Positions 38,608-46,107 of a stretch of DNA of 64,000 bases are shown here, piece after piece (within the stretch, counting starts at the first letter, position 1; every line of letters begins with the position of its first letter). Source of the DNA: Salinicoccus roseus (GTDB taxonomy: Bacteria; Bacillota; Bacilli; Staphylococcales; Salinicoccaceae); contig NZ_RKQJ01000004.1 of the NCBI RefSeq assembly GCF_003814515.1, forward strand, positions 62,001 to 126,000. The letters run 5' to 3'. Below the pieces are notes generated by a model. That model made no database searches, was not told the origin of the DNA, and saw only the letters and a program-made list of their open reading frames with translations. The translations under genes were made by a program, and so were the position numbers.

Positions 38608-39900
38608 CTACTCTTCAGAATCCTGTCCACCTGAAGCTGAGTCTATATCAGTTTGTATTTGTGATTTTGCTTCTTCCAAAACTTCGCGAGGATCGTCCCC
38701 ATTAGATATGAAGATCAACGCATCTCCCATTGGTTCCCAAACTTGTGCCATTTCCGGAATATTAGGCATTGGGTTTGCGTTCTCGGCCTGCTCATTAAAC
38801 ACCCTCAACAGTTCATTGGAGCTTTCAACATCTGAGCGTGGCACTGTTTCCCTGAGGCCCTCAGTGACCAATTTGCTGTTATCAGCATTAGTCATAAACT
38901 TCAAGAGGTCTTTTGACCAGTATTCGTTCTCCGTATATTCGGAAATCATCCATCCCTTGACTCCCATAAATGGTGTCATTGTTTCTCCATCAAGTTCAGG
39001 TAGTGTTGCTGTACCCAGTGAATCTCCAAGTGCATCAGAATAGTCTGAGAGTTTCCATGGGCCTGTCATTGCAACAGGTGCCTTTCCATCTGTAAACAAT
39101 CCATCAAGCACATCACCGGTCACATTCTCACTAAGGTATCCGGCCTGGAACCACTCTTGCATACGTGTTGCTTGCTCAACTACACCATCTGTAGCGACTT
39201 GAAGATCTTCAGAGTTGTAGCTTCCATCCTCTTCTTGGCCGAAAATCTGCTCATCTCCAGAGAACAGCAGTGGATATGAGAAGTAGAAGTTGGTTGCTTC
39301 CATCAGGAATCCGTATTCATTATTACTTTCATCCGTATACTCTTCCATGATTGCTTCGAGCTCCTCAACTGTTTGAGGCGCTTCGTCTATAATATCCTTA
39401 TTATAATAGAGAGCAGCCGCTTCAACAGCAAATGGTACGCCCATCAATGAGCCTTCGTAAGTGAATGCTTCAAGTGCATTTTCGTTGAATGCATCGAGTT
39501 CGAATTCAGAGGGGTCGAGTTCCATTCCAAGACCTTGGAGATAAGCACTACCAATCATATCGTGTGGCTGTTGATAGAGGTCTGGACCCTGTCCTGCCGG
39601 AGCATCCAATGATAATTGTTCCAATTGGTCAGTCATGCCTACTTCTGTAAATTCAACAGCAATACCTGTTTCTTCTTCATACTTCTCAAAAATTTCACCG
39701 TATACTTCCATCTGATTTTCTCCATCAAGCCAAACATTCAGCACTTCAGGCTTTTCTGGTTCAGAGCCTTCTTCACCTGAGCCGTTGGCTCCTTCACCAG
39801 CAGCTTCTTCCCCACTCTCTGGTCTGTCCGGCCCACAGGCTGCCAACATCAGAACCAATGCAAACATCATCAATAGAAACCATTTGTTGCTCTTCATCAT
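38608..39900 (-). CDS. mdxE: Maltose/maltodextrin-binding lipoprotein MdxE type (operon 2)
   Basis: A 430-residue SBP_bac_1 lipoprotein: signal peptide with lipobox LMLAACGPD, an acidic Gly/Glu linker, then MalE-like stretches LNVWLDGENQMEVYGEIFEKYEEETGI, GVPFAVEAAALYYNKDII, PVAMTGPWKLSDY, and PMPNIPEMAQVWEPMGDAL. The last is a strong mark of maltodextrin-binding proteins. It is the first gene of operon 2, 18 nt before mdxF. The ligand is inferred from family likeness. Confidence 0.87.
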   Translation of the reverse strand: MMKSNKWFLLMMFALVLMLAACGPDRPESGEEAAGEGANGSGEEGSEPEKPEVLNVWLDGENQMEVYGEIFEKYEEETGIAVEFTEVGMTDQLEQLSLDAPAGQGPDLYQQPHDMIGSAYLQGLGMELDPSEFELDAFNENALEAFTYEGSLMGVPFAVEAAALYYNKDIIDEAPQTVEELEAIMEEYTDESNNEYGFLMEATNFYFSYPLLFSGDEQIFGQEEDGSYNSEDLQVATDGVVEQATRMQEWFQAGYLSENVTGDVLDGLFTDGKAPVAMTGPWKLSDYSDALGDSLGTATLPELDGETMTPFMGVKGWMISEYTENEYWSKDLLKFMTNADNSKLVTEGLRETVPRSDVESSNELLRVFNEQAENANPMPNIPEMAQVWEPMGDALIFISNGDDPREVLEEAKSQIQTDIDSASGGQDSEE

Positions 39901-39937
39901 AATCCTCCTCTAGATATGTAAATCATTTCATACTTTT

Positions 39938-39967
39938 ATAATAAAGCGTTTTCACATAGTAAGTCAA
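39938..39967 (-). promoter_or_regulatory. Sigma-A promoter of operon 2
   Basis: Minus strand TTGACT (39962-39967), an 18-bp spacer and TATTAT (39938-39943), about 37 nt upstream of mdxE. The -35 hexamer is the last element shared with operon 1; downstream of it the two promoters differ. Confidence 0.7.
39941..39954. promoter_or_regulatory. Candidate CcpA cre site overlapping the operon 2 promoter
   Basis: On the minus strand TGAAAACGCTTTAT fits TGWAANCGNTNWCA at 12 of 14 positions (the terminal CA is AT). It overlaps the -10 box and the spacer, a repressing position. Confidence 0.5.
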
Positions 39968-39974
39968 TATTTTT

Positions 39975-39988
39975 TGCAAACGATTGCA
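39975..39988. promoter_or_regulatory. LacI-type operator 1, operon 2
   Basis: TGCAAACGATTGCA, identical to 35355-35368 and in the same position relative to the -35 box. Confidence 0.75.
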
Positions 39989-40042
39989 TAAATTTATCTC
40001 TTTTACATGCAGGATTCCTTATAACGTTTTATCATGTTCAAG

Positions 40043-40056
40043 TGCAAACGATTGCC
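40043..40056. promoter_or_regulatory. LacI-type operator 2, operon 2
   Basis: TGCAAACGATTGCC, 68 bp from operator 1, as in operon 1. It lies between the GTPase terminator and the sugar promoter. Confidence 0.65.
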
Positions 40057-40070
40057 CTCCAAAGGAAAAA

Positions 40071-40092
40071 CACCCCGGCGATTGCCGGGGTG
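40071..40092 (-). terminator. Terminator of the popT-GTPase operon
   Basis: caccccggc, gatt, gccggggtg: nine GC-rich pairs, followed on the minus strand by TTTTTCC. It separates GTPase transcription from the operon 2 control region. The equivalent site in copy 1 has lost its right arm. Confidence 0.85.
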
Positions 40093-40099
40093 CTTTGGT

Positions 40100-41131
40100 C
40101 TAACGGTAGTATTTAATGACTTCGCGGGCAAAGTCATTCATATCACCGACGTATTCAAATGTTCCCTTCAATACGGGGTAGATGCTTTTCACGCTGACTT
40201 CGCCGAGCGAAGAAACGATGAAAGTGACGACATTCAACTTCCTCATTTTGAAGACTGCGCTGAAGAGCGTGGCCAGATGATTGATGTAGTCCGCAGGTTT
40301 CTTCGTGTCCTTCTCCGTATTCTTCACACGATTGATGTAGTCCGCCGCCCTGGGGATGTCCTGGCCGATCACTTTTCCATCCGCCTCAGTGACGTCGTAG
40401 TGCGATTCGGTCATCTCCTCTATCGACTTGTATGAACGGCTGAGTATGATGTCCTTGAAGCTTGGGGACAGCAGTTTGGTCGCCAGGCCGTTCATTTTCC
40501 TGGACAGGAATTTCTCAAGATACTGGGCACTCCTGACCCTCTTGGCGAACAGTGCGTCCTTTTCCTCGAATATATCATCCAGCTTCCCTCTCAGCTCATC
40601 GATCCCTGCATCGTCCTTCACGCTGGCGAAATGATAATACAGCGGCTGGTCGAGCTGTTTCTTGAAGGTCACATGGAGTTCTGTGTCCTTATCGTTCATC
40701 AGCGTCTTCTGTGCACGCTCTCCGGAAACATCCACAAGTGTATCGGTCTTGTTGTAGACGAATGTGATATGGACGCCTTTTTTGGCAAGGTACCGGATAA
40801 CCGTTTCATCCGCATCCCGTATCTTGGATGAGAAGACGTACAATACGTGTCTGACACCTGTCCTGGCTATCAGTTTCCTGTACTGTTTTGGTGAATATTC
40901 CGTTGTTCCGACACCTGGAAAATCAAGGATCTTTCCCCTTTTTCCGTAGGGGTGCTCGGTAATTGTGCGTGTGGCATCAGTCTGTGTGGAAATAAAGGAA
41001 TCGGCATCCGCCAACCGGTTTACCAGGGCACTTTTGCCTGCGTCAACCTGTCCCAGCACAGCAATGCGGTAATCGATCGTAGATTCTATATATTCATGAT
41101 AGGCCATGACCAAAGGATGGCTCTGTTCCAT
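40100..41131 (-). CDS. IRG-like dynamin-superfamily-type GTPase of unknown function
   Basis: 343 residues. The GTPase domain spans about residues 20-180: G1 GQVDAGKS (27-34), G3 DFPG (70-73) followed by VGTTEYSPKQY, and G4 NKTD (127-130). The run DxPGxGT plus an aromatic and PxxY strongly recalls vertebrate immunity-related GTPases (IRG, DLPGIGT) and their bacterial relatives. The C-terminal half is helical, with a hydrophobic stretch (LNVVTFIVSSLGEVSV) that could meet membrane. GGAGG precedes the ATG. It lies 14 nt after popT and ends in its own terminator. A bacterial function for this group is not established; membrane-linked work beside PopT is only an inference. Confidence 0.75.
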   Translation of the reverse strand: MEQSHPLVMAYHEYIESTIDYRIAVLGQVDAGKSALVNRLADADSFISTQTDATRTITEHPYGKRGKILDFPGVGTTEYSPKQYRKLIARTGVRHVLYVFSSKIRDADETVIRYLAKKGVHITFVYNKTDTLVDVSGERAQKTLMNDKDTELHVTFKKQLDQPLYYHFASVKDDAGIDELRGKLDDIFEEKDALFAKRVRSAQYLEKFLSRKMNGLATKLLSPSFKDIILSRSYKSIEEMTESHYDVTEADGKVIGQDIPRAADYINRVKNTEKDTKKPADYINHLATLFSAVFKMRKLNVVTFIVSSLGEVSVKSIYPVLKGTFEYVGDMNDFAREVIKYYR

Positions 41132-41145
41132 ATCCTCGCCTCCAT

Positions 41146-41988
41146 TCAGATTGTATCTTCATTGTCAGCACCCATGTACCAGCTGATTGCAAACCCCAAT
41201 ATGGCGGACAGCACAGTCACTGTCCAGGATAGGGCTGTATCCGGAAGGCCGGGGTAGATCGCAAAGACGGATCCAATGACGAGCCCCAGTATCAGTGCAT
41301 AGGTCAAATAGGTGAAATGTCTGAGCATATATTGGATGATGCGGCTCGCAACAAGCAGACCCAGGACGATGCCGGAACCGACGGCAATCAAAATCGGCAG
41401 TATTCCAAGATTGAAGCTTGTCAGCTCACTGACTGCATAGATGACGATGGAATACGAACCGAGTATCAGGAGCACCAGCGACCCTGATATTCCCGGAAGA
41501 AGCATCGTCGTTGAAGCGAGTATACCACTGAAGAACAGTTTGACGAGCAGCGGGAAGGTGATGGCGACATCATTGATCACCTGTTCCTCCCCCCTGCTCA
41601 TTCCCATAACAAAGAGTAGCGCCACCGCCATGAACAGGATGATGTAGTGGCCTGCCCTGAATTCCACTTTATAATTCGAAATCCTCAGCATCATTGGAAC
41701 GACGCCGATCACCAGACCGATGAAGAACCAATGCGTCGGCACCATGTGATTCCGCAGCAGATAGTCTATCAGGTTGGATAATGTAAGTATCGCAATCCCC
41801 ATCCCGAAGACCAGCGGCAGCAGGAATAGAATCGCCTTCCTGTAGTGCTTTGATACGATTTTACTGATGGCCCCGAGGAACTGGTCATAGATGCCGAGGA
41901 GGAGGGCCATCGTGCCGCTGCTGACTCCAGGAATCAATTCACATATGCCCATCAGAAACCCTTTGAAGATATTTACCCATTTTACCAT
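41146..41988 (-). CDS. popT: DUF368 family undecaprenyl-phosphate translocase PopT
   Basis: A 280-residue membrane protein of the DUF368 family, members of which return undecaprenyl phosphate across the cytoplasmic membrane for reuse in envelope synthesis. It starts KGFLMGICELIPGVSSGTMALLLGIYD and has the second inverted copy FSGILASTTMLLPGISGSLVLLILGSY. The two GxxxIPGVSSGT / LLPGISGSL motifs are the family hallmark. About eight hydrophobic segments. Probably co-transcribed with the GTPase gene 14 nt downstream and divergent from nadR. Confidence 0.88.
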   Translation of the reverse strand: MVKWVNIFKGFLMGICELIPGVSSGTMALLLGIYDQFLGAISKIVSKHYRKAILFLLPLVFGMGIAILTLSNLIDYLLRNHMVPTHWFFIGLVIGVVPMMLRISNYKVEFRAGHYIILFMAVALLFVMGMSRGEEQVINDVAITFPLLVKLFFSGILASTTMLLPGISGSLVLLILGSYSIVIYAVSELTSFNLGILPILIAVGSGIVLGLLVASRIIQYMLRHFTYLTYALILGLVIGSVFAIYPGLPDTALSWTVTVLSAILGFAISWYMGADNEDTI

Positions 41989-42036
41989 TTATAGTATCCC
42001 TCAACTTTTAATTTTTACCATCTGATTGTAGCATAT

Positions 42037-42058
42037 CTTTGCCTACCTGTTGGCAAAG
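42037..42058. repeat. Inverted repeat between popT and nadR
   Basis: ctttgcc (42037-42043) and ggcaaag (42052-42058) with an 8-nt spacer, in the 146-nt divergent intergenic region upstream of both promoters' expected positions. A possible operator; no known consensus was matched. Confidence 0.4.
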
Positions 42059-42073
42059 AGCATGTATATTGAT

Positions 42074-42102
42074 TTGATAAACCGCTTTTATACTGATATA
42101 AC
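42074..42102 (+). promoter_or_regulatory. Sigma-A promoter of nadR-like gene
   Basis: TTGATA (42074-42079), a 17-bp spacer, TATAAC (42097-42102), 32 nt before the GTG start. Confidence 0.65.
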
Positions 42103-42134
42103 TGTCTTAATACCATTCGTGAGGAGTTGTCACA

Positions 42135-43211
42135 GTGAGAGATCTAGGAATTTATTTCGGCACCTTCGCCCCGTGTCATGTAGGGCACTTTGAACAGATC
42201 ATCCGGGCCAAAAGGGAAAACCGGCACGCTTTCGTGATTGTCAGCGGCTATGAGGGGGATCGGGGAGATACCCACGGCATGACGCTCGATAATCGGGTCA
42301 AATCCATGCGGCGCCTGCTCGGCCCCGATGACAATGTCACCATACTCAAGCTGGATGAAACACATATACCCAGATATCCGCACGGTTGGGAACCGTGGCT
42401 CAAAATGCTGGCAGAAACCATCCTTCTGGAAATGGATGCCCTCTTTTTTTCCGTCGGAGAGATGACCTATTATGTCGGGGAGGAGGAGTATACCGATCCC
42501 CTCAAGGACTTCTTCTGCAGGGAATGGCCTCATATCGATACATCCATAACGATGGTTGACCGCAAAATACTCGGCATCAGCGGTACAAGCATCAGGGAAG
42601 AGCCCATATTGAACTGGGACTACGTCATGCGGACCTTCAGGAAGTTCTTTGTCCAGAATGTACTCATCATAGGAGCACCAGGAACAGGCCGCACTTCAAT
42701 GGTCCAGGATCTGGCAAGGCGTTATTCTACAAGCTACTCCATAGAGTATGCAAAAACTTACTGCCGCGAGCACCGGATCGCCGATGATGAGCTTGACGTC
42801 AAAGACTTCCACGCAATAGGCATCGGACAGTTTGAGAACAACAGGCGCCATATCCACTCCCCCGGCACACGCAAAGTCTTCTTTGCGGACACTGATGTCA
42901 TGACTACAAAAGTCAATATGAAGCGGTACGCAGATGGGGAGGAATTCAACCGCCTGAAATCAGTTTTCGACTATTATATACATCTCCAGCACTGGTCCCT
43001 CATACTGGTCCTTCCTCCGGAAGCACCGAAGGATGAGGCGGCTGTGCATGTCGGAGATAAAAATGAGATTCATCAAATGATCATGGAGGAACTGGAGCTG
43101 CATGATCTGATGTCCATCACGCACATCCTCGACGGTGATTCCTACCGGGACAGGTATCAGGAAGCCCATAGGTTGGTCGATGAAATTCTGAAAGACGGCA
43201 AAGACAACTGA
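42135..43211 (+). CDS. NadR-like bifunctional NMN adenylyltransferase / ribosylnicotinamide kinase
   Basis: 358 residues in two domains. The N-terminal nucleotidyltransferase (residues about 4-155) has GTFAPCHVGH with the two catalytic histidines (15 and 18) and ISGTSIR (148-154). The C-terminal part has an AAA_28-like P-loop kinase, NVLIIGAPGTGRTSM near 175-189. In the P-loop the invariant Walker A lysine is arginine (Arg186), so kinase activity is in question. No N-terminal DNA-binding domain is present, as in other Gram-positive NadR proteins. No pnuC gene is next to it. Start GTG at 42135 with GAGGAG upstream. It would make NAD from NMN. Confidence 0.8.
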   Translation: MRDLGIYFGTFAPCHVGHFEQIIRAKRENRHAFVIVSGYEGDRGDTHGMTLDNRVKSMRRLLGPDDNVTILKLDETHIPRYPHGWEPWLKMLAETILLEMDALFFSVGEMTYYVGEEEYTDPLKDFFCREWPHIDTSITMVDRKILGISGTSIREEPILNWDYVMRTFRKFFVQNVLIIGAPGTGRTSMVQDLARRYSTSYSIEYAKTYCREHRIADDELDVKDFHAIGIGQFENNRRHIHSPGTRKVFFADTDVMTTKVNMKRYADGEEFNRLKSVFDYYIHLQHWSLILVLPPEAPKDEAAVHVGDKNEIHQMIMEELELHDLMSITHILDGDSYRDRYQEAHRLVDEILKDGKDN

Positions 43212-43225
43212 TGGAAACGCTTTAT
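43211..43225 (+). promoter_or_regulatory. cre-like site upstream of the aminotransferase-serA operon
   Basis: ATGGAAACGCTTTAT, which overlaps the nadR stop codon. It follows the degenerate cre pattern WTGNAARCGNWWW but lacks the final CA. Core GAAACGCTTTAT is shared with 47366-47378 and the minus strand of 47401-47413. Confidence 0.3.
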
Positions 43226-43328
43226 TTGATAATATTACACTTTATAAAAGATTGACCCCTTATAATTATGGAAAATACAGAAAACTTTGATATTATAGTG
43301 TACATCTATTCTATGGAGGCAGATATAT

Positions 43329-44477
43329 ATGGAACCAAACTTGCTACTCACACCCGGTCCGACGCCCATCCCCCCTCAAGTAACGCGTGCAATGTCAGAT
43401 GGCATGATTGGACACCGTTCTTCCGACTTCACTTCCCTCATGGAAAATGTGCAGTCCAATATAAAAACATTATTCGGTACAGAAGAACCTGTAGCCATAC
43501 TTACTTCAAGCGGTACAAGTGCATTGGAGACGTCCATGGTCAATCTTGTAGAACCTGACGAATCCATTGTCGTCATCGTCAGCGGTGCATTCGGTGAGCG
43601 TTTTAAAAGTATCGCCCAGACATACCCATACGATGTCCATGTTTATGAAGTACCCTGGGGCGAAGGGGTGGATCTCCAAAGCTTCAAGTCGTTCCTTTAC
43701 GGTAAAGAGAATATCAAGGCTGTATTCTCCCAAGCCTGTGAGACCTCCACAGCCGTAGTCCATCCCATCCATTCATTGGGGGAACTGGTCAAGAATTACA
43801 ATAGTGATACCCTGTTCATCGTCGATGGCGTAAGTGCAGTGGGCGGCATGCAGTTCGATATGGCCCGTGATTCCATCGACTGCCTCGTTACAGGGAGCCA
43901 GAAGGCATTGATGCTGCCGCCGGGCATCGCTTTCGTGGCAATGAACAAACAGGCGAGGAAACGTGCCAGTCAAAACGAAATATCAAGATTCTACCTTGAT
44001 ATCAACAAATACTTCAAATCCCTGGAAGAAAACTCCACACCGTTCACACCAGCCGTATCCCTGATCCAGGGACTGGACCAAGTGCTTGAACTCTATAAGG
44101 AGGAAGGAGTGGAGCAGGTATACGACCGCCACCTCAAGATGCGCAATATGCTCAGGGCGGGCCTTAAGGCGCTTGATTTTGAACTTCTTGTGGAGGATGA
44201 CCATGCTTCTCCGACCGTCACTGCATTCAAGTCCGATGAAGCTGAACTTTCCCATATCAAAGACGCCCTTAAGAAAAAATACGGCATCACAATTGCAGGG
44301 GGCCAGAAACAGCTTAAAGGAAAGATTTTGCGCATTGGACACATGGGCTATATGTTCCCGAAGGATATGTTGACAGTTCTGTCTGCACTTGAGGCCATCA
44401 CAAGTGACTATCGCGGAAAGAAATATTATGGCAGCGCATTGACTGCTGCCCAGGAGGCATATTATGAATCAATATAA
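43329..44477 (+). CDS. Class V aminotransferase (serine-pyruvate / alanine-glyoxylate type)
   Basis: A 382-residue PLP enzyme. It starts LLTPGPTPIPPQV and GHRSSDF, as in alanine-glyoxylate and serine-glyoxylate aminotransferases. The PLP lysine is Lys192 in GSQKALMLPPG, and the phosphate-binding SSGTSALE is at 60-67. Staphylococci carry the same gene (often mislabelled soluble hydrogenase subunit) before serA, so it probably provides the transamination step in serine/glycine metabolism. GGAGG precedes the ATG. Its 3' end overlaps serA by 14 nt. Confidence 0.88.
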   Translation: MEPNLLLTPGPTPIPPQVTRAMSDGMIGHRSSDFTSLMENVQSNIKTLFGTEEPVAILTSSGTSALETSMVNLVEPDESIVVIVSGAFGERFKSIAQTYPYDVHVYEVPWGEGVDLQSFKSFLYGKENIKAVFSQACETSTAVVHPIHSLGELVKNYNSDTLFIVDGVSAVGGMQFDMARDSIDCLVTGSQKALMLPPGIAFVAMNKQARKRASQNEISRFYLDINKYFKSLEENSTPFTPAVSLIQGLDQVLELYKEEGVEQVYDRHLKMRNMLRAGLKALDFELLVEDDHASPTVTAFKSDEAELSHIKDALKKKYGITIAGGQKQLKGKILRIGHMGYMFPKDMLTVLSALEAITSDYRGKKYYGSALTAAQEAYYESI

Positions 44478-46056
44478 AGTACTTGTACTGGATCCAATCA
44501 GTGAAGACGGCATCAAAGAACTGCTCGACCATCCGAATTATGAAGTGGACATCAAAACCGGCCTCTCCGAAGCGGAAATACTGGATATCGTCCATGATTA
44601 CCATGCCATGATCGTCAGAAGCCAGACGACCGTCACAGAGGAGATCATCCAATATGCACGTTCCCTGAAGGTGATCGCCCGGGCAGGCGTCGGTGTGGAC
44701 AATATTGATATCGATGCCGCCACCAAGTATGGCGTCATCGTGGTCAATGCCCCGGATGGCAATACCATATCCGCAACCGAACATACGATGGCGATGATGC
44801 TGGCTCTGACAAGGGAAATCCCTGCAGCCCATAAGGAACTTTCGGAAGGTGTCTGGAACCGCAAAGCCTATAAAGGTACCGAAATGTACGGCAAGACCCT
44901 CGGCATCATCGGGGTCGGTAAAATCGGCTTCGGTGTCGCCCGCCGGGCCCAGAGTTTCGGCATGAAGATTGTTGCGTTCGACCCCTACCTCTCGGAGGAG
45001 AAGGCCAAAGAAGCGGATATAGAAAAGATGGAAGTCGAGAACATCGCAGAGCATGCCGACTTCGTTACGGTCCATACTCCCCTTACCCCGCAGACAAGAG
45101 GAATTGTAGGAAAAGCATTCTTCGAAGCTGCCAAACCGGAACTTAAAATAGTCAACGTGGCGAGAGGCGGCATCATTGATGAAGCAGCGCTACTCGAGGC
45201 ACTGGATGAGGGCCAGATAAGTGGCGCAGCCCTCGATGTATTTGAAGAGGAGCCGCCGACCAACCAGAAACTTCTGAACCACCCCCGCATCGTAGTGACC
45301 CCGCACCTCGGTGCTTCGACAGTGGAAGCACAGGAAAAGGTGGCCATCAGCGTTTCCCGGGAAATAATCAACATCCTTGAGAACAACACGATTGTCCATG
45401 CGGTGAATGCACCGAGGATGAGCGAAAACATCAACGAGGAACTGAAGCCTTTCATAAATATATCCAGCCATATGGGTGAAGTGGCGATACAGCTGATGAA
45501 CCGACCGCCCCTGGAAATCAAACTCAAGTACCATGGAGACCTGGCATTGGATGACACAAGCATACTCACCCGGTCATTTGTTGCAAATATGCTGAAGCCC
45601 CATCTTGGAGAGAACGTCAACATCATCAATGCCCTCTACCTGCTCCAGGAGCAGGATGTCACTTACAAAGTGGAGAAGAAAGGACAGACACATGGCTACA
45701 GCAACTATCTCGAAGCAGAACTGATCAACAATGATGAAAAACTGACGATCGGCGCCAGCGTTCTGAATGGCTATGGAGAACGCATTGTAAAGATAAATGG
45801 CTTCCAGGTCGATATCAAACCGACAAAGCACCTGCTCTTCATCAACCATCTCGACCGTCCCGGCATCATCGGAGAGATGGGCCATACGCTCGGCAAGTAT
45901 GACATCAACATTGCGAGCATGCAGCTGGGCAGGAAGGACGAAGGCGGTGCCGCGCTATTGTCCCTTAGACTCGACCAGAGCGTAAATGACGAAGCGATTG
46001 AAGAACTTACAAAAATAGAAGGCTTCCATAAAGTGAAGCAGGTCGATCTGTCCTGA
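44464..46056 (+). CDS. serA: D-3-phosphoglycerate dehydrogenase
   Basis: Oxidises 3-phosphoglycerate to phosphohydroxypyruvate, the first step of serine synthesis. 530 residues: catalytic/nucleotide domains with GRAGVGVDNID, KTLGIIGVGKIGFGVARRAQ (NAD site), INVARGGIIDE-like VNVARGGIIDE and HLGAST; an intervening (ASB) domain; and a C-terminal ACT domain (LLFINHLDRPGIIGEMGHTLGKYDINIASMQLGR) for serine feedback. GGAGG before the start lies inside the aminotransferase gene, so translation is coupled. Confidence 0.95.
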   Translation: MNQYKVLVLDPISEDGIKELLDHPNYEVDIKTGLSEAEILDIVHDYHAMIVRSQTTVTEEIIQYARSLKVIARAGVGVDNIDIDAATKYGVIVVNAPDGNTISATEHTMAMMLALTREIPAAHKELSEGVWNRKAYKGTEMYGKTLGIIGVGKIGFGVARRAQSFGMKIVAFDPYLSEEKAKEADIEKMEVENIAEHADFVTVHTPLTPQTRGIVGKAFFEAAKPELKIVNVARGGIIDEAALLEALDEGQISGAALDVFEEEPPTNQKLLNHPRIVVTPHLGASTVEAQEKVAISVSREIINILENNTIVHAVNAPRMSENINEELKPFINISSHMGEVAIQLMNRPPLEIKLKYHGDLALDDTSILTRSFVANMLKPHLGENVNIINALYLLQEQDVTYKVEKKGQTHGYSNYLEAELINNDEKLTIGASVLNGYGERIVKINGFQVDIKPTKHLLFINHLDRPGIIGEMGHTLGKYDINIASMQLGRKDEGGAALLSLRLDQSVNDEAIEELTKIEGFHKVKQVDLS

Positions 46057-46075
46057 GAGGAATAGGGTAATCCAA

Positions 46076-46107
46076 AAAAAACCATCACTCATGAGTGATG
46101 GTTTTTT
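46076..46107. terminator. Bidirectional terminator after serA
   Basis: A 22-nt perfect palindrome (46081-46102) flanked by A and T runs. It serves serA (plus) and the HAD gene (minus), whose 3' end lies within it. Confidence 0.9.

Larger units (their letters stand above)
39962..40885. repeat. Direct repeat, copy 2 (operators plus GTPase 3' part)
   Basis: Partner of 35341-36259, same orientation, offset about 4.62 kb. It contains operators, the GTPase terminator and codons 83-343 of the intact GTPase gene. Recombination between the copies would delete operon 2 and leave operon 1 next to the intact GTPase gene. Confidence 0.9.

Noticed and set aside
31185-40885. Simple tandem duplication of one sugar operon.
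   Set aside because: The junction fits such a duplication, but the permeases, binding proteins and lacI heads of the two operons are too different while the control region and GTPase part are nearly identical.
26216-41131. Whole region considered as an integrative or phage element.
   Set aside because: No integrase, transposase, relaxase, attachment-site pair or tRNA was found; the direct repeats are duplicated gene sequence rather than IS ends.
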